Position numbers and translations under genes: made by a program. The notes beneath the pieces were generated by a model. It was given only the letters and a program-made list of their open reading frames with translations. It was not told the DNA's origin and made no database searches. Shown here one piece after another: positions 8,301 to 11,434 of a DNA stretch of 11,434 nucleotides. How positions within the stretch are numbered: position 1 is the stretch's first letter; each line of letters starts with the position of its first letter. The stretch spans positions 50,545 through 61,978 of the forward strand of contig MU070260.1 in assembly GCA_002284615.2 (NCBI GenBank), given 5' to 3'. The DNA comes from Dunaliella salina (lineage: Eukaryota > Chlorophyta > Chlorophyceae > Chlamydomonadales > Dunaliellaceae).

Positions 8301-11300
8301 TGTGCATCCTTCTTTAAGCAAGTCGAGCAGGCATCTTTTGCCTCTTAATGTCAGGTGGAGTGAAATCAGACGAGTACAAATTATAGGCAGACCTCAAACA
8401 AATTTGAATGCCTCTTGATGAGGCTTCCGCAAAGGCTCATCAAATGCACAGCCTTGCAAGGACCCAAGACTGTCAGAGTCTTGAGGACCTTTCTGGTTGC
8501 ATGCCTCAACAACTCTACATCCCAACACCTATGGCAGCTGCATATGAGCTGGATGCAGAGCATCAGACATGCACTTCAAGGCCTGTCTAATGAGGTGGGC
8601 CATACAGCAGCATAAACATTGCGGCAGCAAACGGCTTTGGCCAAACAAAGGCATGACTGTGTGACTACAGCCGCAAACAGCTTGGGGCATAACATTGGTG
8701 TTGTAATGTTAAGAAGTAGGAGCAGAGGCAATTCAGGGTACAGTGTGCTTCGAAGGGGTCGCTCCGAGGGGGTAAAATGGGAGAGTGATCTTGGACGTCG
8801 AGAAAGGGGCCCATATAAGCCAGCTCCTACACCAAACTTGCCTGTAGGGGCGTCTCAGCAGTAATCAAGAATTTCAAGTACACCCTTTGCATATTGACCC
8901 TTAATAGACACCAACCAATCCATCCTTAGGTCAGTATCACTCAAGAATTCAGTTGATGATATCCTTGCAAACGGCATGTTCAAACCATTCCTTACTTTCT
9001 CTAAATTAGTCTATCTTTCTCTTGCCAACAAGGTGTGGACACCCTCCCCAACAGTTTGCTTCCAAAAGCACCCTTTTTGTCTCCTCACACCAATCAGGAG
9101 GAGGAAGAACATGGAAATCACTTTGCGTGTAGAGTCCTTTGCCTCCACTCCTTGTAACCTTCCAACGAGTCATGGCATAATCCCGTCCTGCTGAGTTGAT
9201 GCCACAAGAATTGATGGCAGAACTTTTATGAAAAAGTCACACTAGAGAGGCTGGCTTTCCAGGCCTTCATTTGATGCAGCAAGAGAAAAACGTGCAAGCA
9301 CAACAAACACTCACATGATCAATAACCCATGCTCTGTACTCTCGAGTCTCAGCGGCGCGCGCGGCAGCTCCCCTACTGCCGCTCTTCTTGCTTACTGCAG
9401 CTAGTGCTGAAAATGCTGCTGTTTTTCTGGTGCATGCCCGGCGCCTCAAGGGCCAGAAAGGCAGGACCATCACAAACCATTGCCAAAGCGCCGCAGCTGC
9501 AGGATGGATTGGAGCAGCAAGACGGGTTGCAGCAGCAGGACATGTTGGAGGAGCTGGACCTCTTGATATGGGGGCAACTCCAGCCTGCTGGGCCTCCCAC
9601 GCTTGGCACTGAGCAAGCACAGCAGCGTTGCCACTGTGTCGTGCTGCTGCTGAAACATCTTGTACAGTGATGTGAGAGCCATCTACACCGCTTTCCGCTT
9701 GTCCGGGCTTTTGCAAGGGATCTCCGGTCAATTCTGGCTTGTACGCAAAAGCCTCCGAGGCAAGGGCCGCAAAGGTGAGGCTCAAGGGTGGCTGGACAAG
9801 GCTGTCGAGCAGCATGCCTGCACCCAGTTCCAGCAATGGTGAATGGGTATCTTGTTTCCATGCTGTCCTTACCAGAAATAAAAGGGGAAGGCGAAGGGGG
9901 TGGCAGATTCCGCATGTTTTTGCTTTAATTAGCAAATATCACATGCCACCTATGCGCCATAGTGTCTACGTTGCAAGCACTAGGTTGATCACAAACATAT
10001 AGGCAAGGCTGTCAACCCTCATAAGAGTGCTTGAAAAACTTGTCAATTAGGCAGGCAGGAGCAAATGCCAAGAGAACATTGACTGAAGCATCTGGAACAA
10101 ACTGGCCAATCTAGGTGCACCGTACTTTCAGCGGCAAGAAATTGGACATGCAACTGGAGATGCCACTGGATACAAAGTGCATTAGCGTTGCAACGAAACA
10201 AGTTGTAATGGAGACAAGTAAACAGGCAGCAGGTTGCAACAGGAAACAAGAGCATTTTTGAAGTGAGGACAAGGTGTAACATAGCAGATTACAACAAAAG
10301 ACGAGCTTGTATTTGTAGCAGTTTGCTTGTGGAAGACAGGGGGGTAGAAATCCAAGCATTCTCATCCCATATCCAGAACCTTACCACCCAAAGCACAGAC
10401 CTCTCAGCTGCTATGCTTTAAACCTGCTCAGCTGCACAGAATTCTGGGATAAAAACCGAGGTGGGGCACAACTTATCACTGACACGTTACAACTAGTTGC
10501 GTTCCCTATCCAAATTGCTGCCCCTTTTATTGGTGCACATGCACAACAGGCAGTGCACTAGCACATGTACACGCAAAAAAAACTCCCTCTCCTCACCTGC
10601 AATGCCCACCATTCCACAGCAAAGGCTGTGCAGCAACAAACCCTTTCCGACCGCCACCAGCTGTTGCACAGGAGGCGCATTTGCTGCATTGTTAGACGTG
10701 ATATTGCAGCATTTCTGATGCAGGTGCAACCAATTCGCCAAGTCCTTCACGAAGTCTGTGGCTTCTGCAGCCGGTAGCTCCTGCAACAAGGTGTTGATGA
10801 AGGGCAAAGGCTTCGAGAGTTGTGTGGTAGAGTTGAAGTGAGAGCATACACTCTAGAGTGGCATCCAATGCCAAGTCACAAGAAAATCTCTTAGTGGGTG
10901 ACCCGCTGCGCCCAGTGTTGGAAGCCTGACAATCAGCGCTCGTGTGTATTGGAAGCTTGACAATCAGAGCACACGTATCGTCTAGGTATTGGACTGGAAG
11001 CCCAAGAGCTGATGCGAAAACAAGCAGCTTGGCAAGTAACATCAGACCTTGCGTACCCTAGACAAACAAGCAGTCACGTGCTTGGAATTCTCTGCACCCC
11101 AGTGCTTGACAGCCTCTTCCTCGCTTTTGGGTGGAGTGGCTTATGTCTACACAATGTCTATACAAATAAATAAGTGTACCACACTATAACCAAAAAAAGC
11201 ACGTGAATAGAAACACAGCATCTTCTGTTTGAGCTGAATGCCTTAGCCGCTGTCCCAGCCGCCAAACAATGTTTGGGTGCAGTGCTTGAGCCTTGGCTCT

Positions 11301-11394
11301 CCAGCTTCCGCGCTAAGAACTTCACCAGCACACCCAACACAAATCCACCATCTCTGCTCACTTGGGTCCACATCTCTAGCTCCGTAGCTGCCAT
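5136..11394 (-). CDS. Gene A: multi-exon protein-coding gene, family not recognised (hand-built model)
   Basis: I do not recognise this protein. The model joins nine minus-strand exons: 11394-11203, 11057-10597, 10091-10017, 9862-9315, 8582-8393, 8341-8273, 6921-6748, 6370-6246 and 5359-5136, about 685 codons. The start is an ATG at 11394-11392 in the context GCCATGGCAG. Introns are GT...AG, and the phases agree at each junction (for example GCA G|AT GCT between exons 2 and 3, and GAG G|CA TGG between 3 and 4). The product is rich in Leu and Ala with runs of amphipathic helix, which could fit an alpha-solenoid. Exons 7 and 9 carry hydrophobic stretches that might be membrane segments. Exons 2, 5 and 9 (and 4 on one reading) need a one-base correction at a short base run. 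No stop codon was found, so the 3' end is open; block B (2670-736) may continue it. No catalytic motif is visible. Confidence 0.62.
5497..5719. repeat. Direct repeat pair, 48 bp, 175 bp apart
   Basis: CACTACAAATCGGAGTGCCA at 5497 and CACTACAAATTGGTGTGCCA at 5672 head two copies that match at 41 of 48 positions. It lies in the intron between exons A9 and A8, most of which (5360-6245) looks like old repeat sequence without genes. Confidence 0.75.
6246..6370 (-). CDS. Gene A exon 8
   Basis: A very good acceptor, TTTTCTACACCTTTGCAG|TGC, starts an exon reading CNALGLLLQCPVHLSNTFQS and then RQKGSAETQKQVLFACSLHM. The entry phase fits exon 7. The donor TGCCC|GTGACT was chosen because it leaves phase 2, which exon 9 needs, and lies just before an in-frame TGA. 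The donor itself is weak. Confidence 0.65.
6470..6836 (-). repeat. Tandem array of about 100-bp units copied from exon 7 and its splice donor
   Basis: Four imperfect units, visible on the plus strand as AACAAAGCAAGG at 6519, 6601 and 6709 and a diverged copy near 6806 (spacing 82, 108, 97). On the minus strand each unit has a pyrimidine-rich stretch (CTACCTCTCCAT and variants). The first three units in transcription order have a short GGTGCA...AAGTGC-like or diverged block followed by a donor: GTGAGC at 6747, GTGAGC at 6630 and GTGAGT at 6544. The unit nearest 6800 is the 3' half of exon 7 and is in frame. The others are frame-broken or diverged. Confidence 0.72.
6748..6921 (-). CDS. Gene A exon 7, with hydrophobic segments
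   Basis: A strong exon: a branch-like TCCTAAT, acceptor TTTGCGTGCAG|ACTGCC, donor CACTGAG|GTGAGC, 174 nt and 58 codons with phase 0 at both ends. It contains two hydrophobic stretches (YFMFAPLHLSILLL and APALAFLTATYLSIALG) and ends VHRYPKCTE. Its 3' half is the most intact, in-frame member of the tandem repeat array that continues into the next intron, and its 5' border has a decayed copy 95 bp upstream. Confidence 0.72.
6989..7021 (-). repeat. Decayed copy of the exon 7 acceptor and first codons
   Basis: The 33 nt from GCAGAGTGCCATGCTGACCA onward match the start of exon 7 (GCAGACTGCCACGCTCACCA onward) at about three quarters of positions, with the same TGCGTGCAG acceptor 95 bp upstream of the real one. 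A long C/T tract precedes it, so it may still act as an alternative 3' splice site. Confidence 0.5.
7022..7470 (+). repeat. Purine-rich block with degenerate tandem units
   Basis: The plus strand is almost all A/G with C in ACA contexts. A motif CAGGTCAAGGGACA recurs near 7048, 7152 and 7270 (spacing about 104 and 118), joined by GGAGAGA and AGACACA words. On the minus strand it forms a pyrimidine tract several hundred bases long upstream of exon A7. Confidence 0.65.
7471..8272. other. Intron-like sequence without a recognised gene
   Basis: Lies in the intron between exons A6 and A7. It has AT-rich stretches and several open frames with no splice-site support. Nothing could be assigned. Confidence 0.45.
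8273..8341 (-). CDS. Gene A exon 6 (short, tentative)
   Basis: Separated from exon 5 by a 51-nt intron ending CTGACATTAAGAG. It reads AKDACSTCLKKDAHWDKSRS and HVL in phase 0. The donor CTT|GTGCTG is weak and was chosen because it precedes an in-frame TGA and keeps phase 0 to exon 7. The exon end could lie a few bases on. Confidence 0.42.
8393..8582 (-). CDS. Gene A exon 5 (one frame break)
   Basis: The acceptor is CATTAGACAG|GCCTTG and the donor TTTGAG|GTCTGC, both moderate. It reads ALKCMSDALHPAHMQL, hits TAG in frame, and continues one base over as CWDVELLRHATRKVLKTLTV and on to HSNLFE. Removing one base of the GG pair at 8533-8534 gives exactly 63 codons, phase 0 in and out, matching exons 4 and 6. 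The character is helical, like the rest of gene A. Confidence 0.58.
8870..9230 (-). pseudogene. Coding-like island with stops, possible retroelement or old exon remnant
   Basis: On the minus strand one frame reads protein-like over about 120 codons with two stops, including GRLQGVEAKDSTRKVISMFF, GLNMPFARISSTEFLSDTDL and RMDWLVSIKGQYAKGVLEIL, then a TGA. An overlapping frame is open for about 70 codons. It lies in the intron between exons A4 and A5. No family was recognised and the phases do not fit gene A. Confidence 0.3.
9315..9862 (-). CDS. Gene A exon 4 (large; two possible readings of its middle)
   Basis: The acceptor follows a long C/T tract and ends GGACAG|CATGG; the donor is GATCAT|GTGAGT. 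The 548 nt are open in one frame throughout (182 codons, entry 2 nt, exit phase 0). The two ends read convincingly (LLELGAGMLLDSLVQPPLSL near the start, AETREYRAWVIDH at the end). The middle in that frame is an Ala/Pro/Trp-rich stretch. The +1 frame there looks more like protein (ALTSLYKMFQQQHDTVATLL, then QEVQLLQHVLLLQPVLLLQS) and has better G/C-ending codons. That reading needs three single-base corrections near 9680, 9484 and 9424, which together restore the original frame. Confidence 0.68.
10017..10091 (-). CDS. Gene A exon 3
   Basis: A 75-nt exon with acceptor TTTGTTCCAG|ATGC and a weaker donor GAGG|GTTGAC. It reads DASVNVLLAFAPACLIDKFF then KHSYE, a helical segment. Its entry phase completes the codon split by exon 2 and its exit phase completes the first codon of exon 4, which is the main support for the weak donor. 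Confidence 0.65.
10092..10596. other. Intron of gene A
   Basis: Between exons A2 and A3, with consensus donor (GCAG|GTGAGG) and acceptor (TTTGTTCCAG). Open frames in it have no splice support. Confidence 0.6.
10597..11057 (-). CDS. Gene A exon 2 (one frame break)
   Basis: The acceptor is a clear pyrimidine tract, TTGTTTGTCTAG|GGTACG, and the donor is GCAG|GTGAGG. The first part reads in one frame (residues such as LMLLAKLLVFASALGLPVQY) to about 10808. From about 10805 the next frame takes over (NTLLQELPAAEATDFVKDLA), and only this one reaches the donor open. Dropping one base from the three-base run at 10806-10808 joins the two halves smoothly. The exon also holds a 31-bp imperfect tandem duplication at 10918-10979. 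It leaves phase 1, which matches exon 3. Confidence 0.68.
10918..10979. repeat. 31-bp imperfect tandem duplication within exon A2
   Basis: TTGGAAGCCTGACAATCAG at 10918 and TTGGAAGCTTGACAATCAG at 10949 (one mismatch in 19), followed by similar CGCTCGTGTGTA and AGCACACGTA. The period is not a multiple of three. Confidence 0.8.
11203..11394 (-). CDS. Gene A exon 1 (start codon; 3' end uncertain)
   Basis: It begins with ATG at 11394 in GCCATGGCAG, just inside the terminal (CA)n repeat. The protein opens MAATELEMWTQVSRDGGFVL and continues with a basic helix (KFLARKLESQ). Three donors keep phase 0 to exon 2: CAA|GTGAGC near 11361, CTG|GTGAAG at 11326 and CAC|GTGCTT at 11203. I chose the longest because codon use stays coding-like, but a shorter exon is possible. 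Confidence 0.55.
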
Positions 11395-11403
11395 GGCTCT
11401 TCA

Positions 11404-11408
<5 letters not shown>

Positions 11409-11434
<26 letters not shown>
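11409..11434. repeat. (CA)n microsatellite at the right contig end
   Basis: CA dinucleotides to the last base, 15 bp upstream of the gene A start codon. The promoter of gene A is therefore mostly outside the contig. Confidence 0.97.

Noticed and set aside
8619..8864. Plus-strand frame near 8.7 kb
   Set aside because: No ATG start, no splice signals, and no recognised sense; it partly neighbours the exon A5 region on the other strand.
9329..9670. Plus-strand 113-codon frame
   Set aside because: It is antisense to gene A exon 4 in a CTG/CAG-rich stretch, where several frames are open at once.

Overview
This window looks like nuclear DNA from a eukaryote. It has no operon layout or ribosome-binding sites, and coding sense is split into short exons with GT...AG borders. 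Several introns are only about 50 nt, and there are many microsatellites and minisatellites. The start context of the minus-strand gene (GCCATGGCAG) would suit a green alga or plant, but I cannot name the organism. The contig begins in (TG)n and ends in (CA)n, and one N sits inside a (GA)n run, so it reads as a draft assembly broken at simple repeats.

I rebuilt gene models by hand from splice signals plus reading-frame phase across junctions. Gene A (minus, 11394 down to about 5136) has a start codon and nine exons whose phases fit together, about 685 codons in all. It is a helical, Leu/Ala-rich protein with hydrophobic stretches in its later exons, and I do not recognise its family. Block B (minus, 2670 to 736) has six phase-compatible exons ending in TGA, about 188 residues. 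It may be the 3' end of gene A or a separate gene. Gene C (plus, 2784 to 3566) has four phase-compatible exons ending in TAA with AATAAA at the stop. Its 5' exons are not found. It converges with A and would be nested in an intron if A and B are one gene.

Region by region: (TG)n and unassigned sequence to 735; block B with a microsatellite-rich 889-nt intron; gene C; unassigned sequence; a degraded insert around 4010-4770 that resembles a pogo/Tigger-type DNA transposon; (GA)n; exon A9; a repeat-bearing intron; exon A8; a tandem array of about 100-bp units (6470-6850) built from part of exon A7; exon A7; a purine-rich block; a 1.35-kb intron; exons A6 and A5; a coding-like but broken island (8870-9230); then exons A4 to A1.

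The most interesting structural feature is the array at 6470-6850. The in-frame 3' half of exon A7, with its 5' splice site, appears to have been copied into the following intron, leaving decayed copies that keep pyrimidine tracts and GTGAG donors. A second pattern is that several exons need a single-base correction at a short base run to stay open. This points to sequence error or to gene decay.
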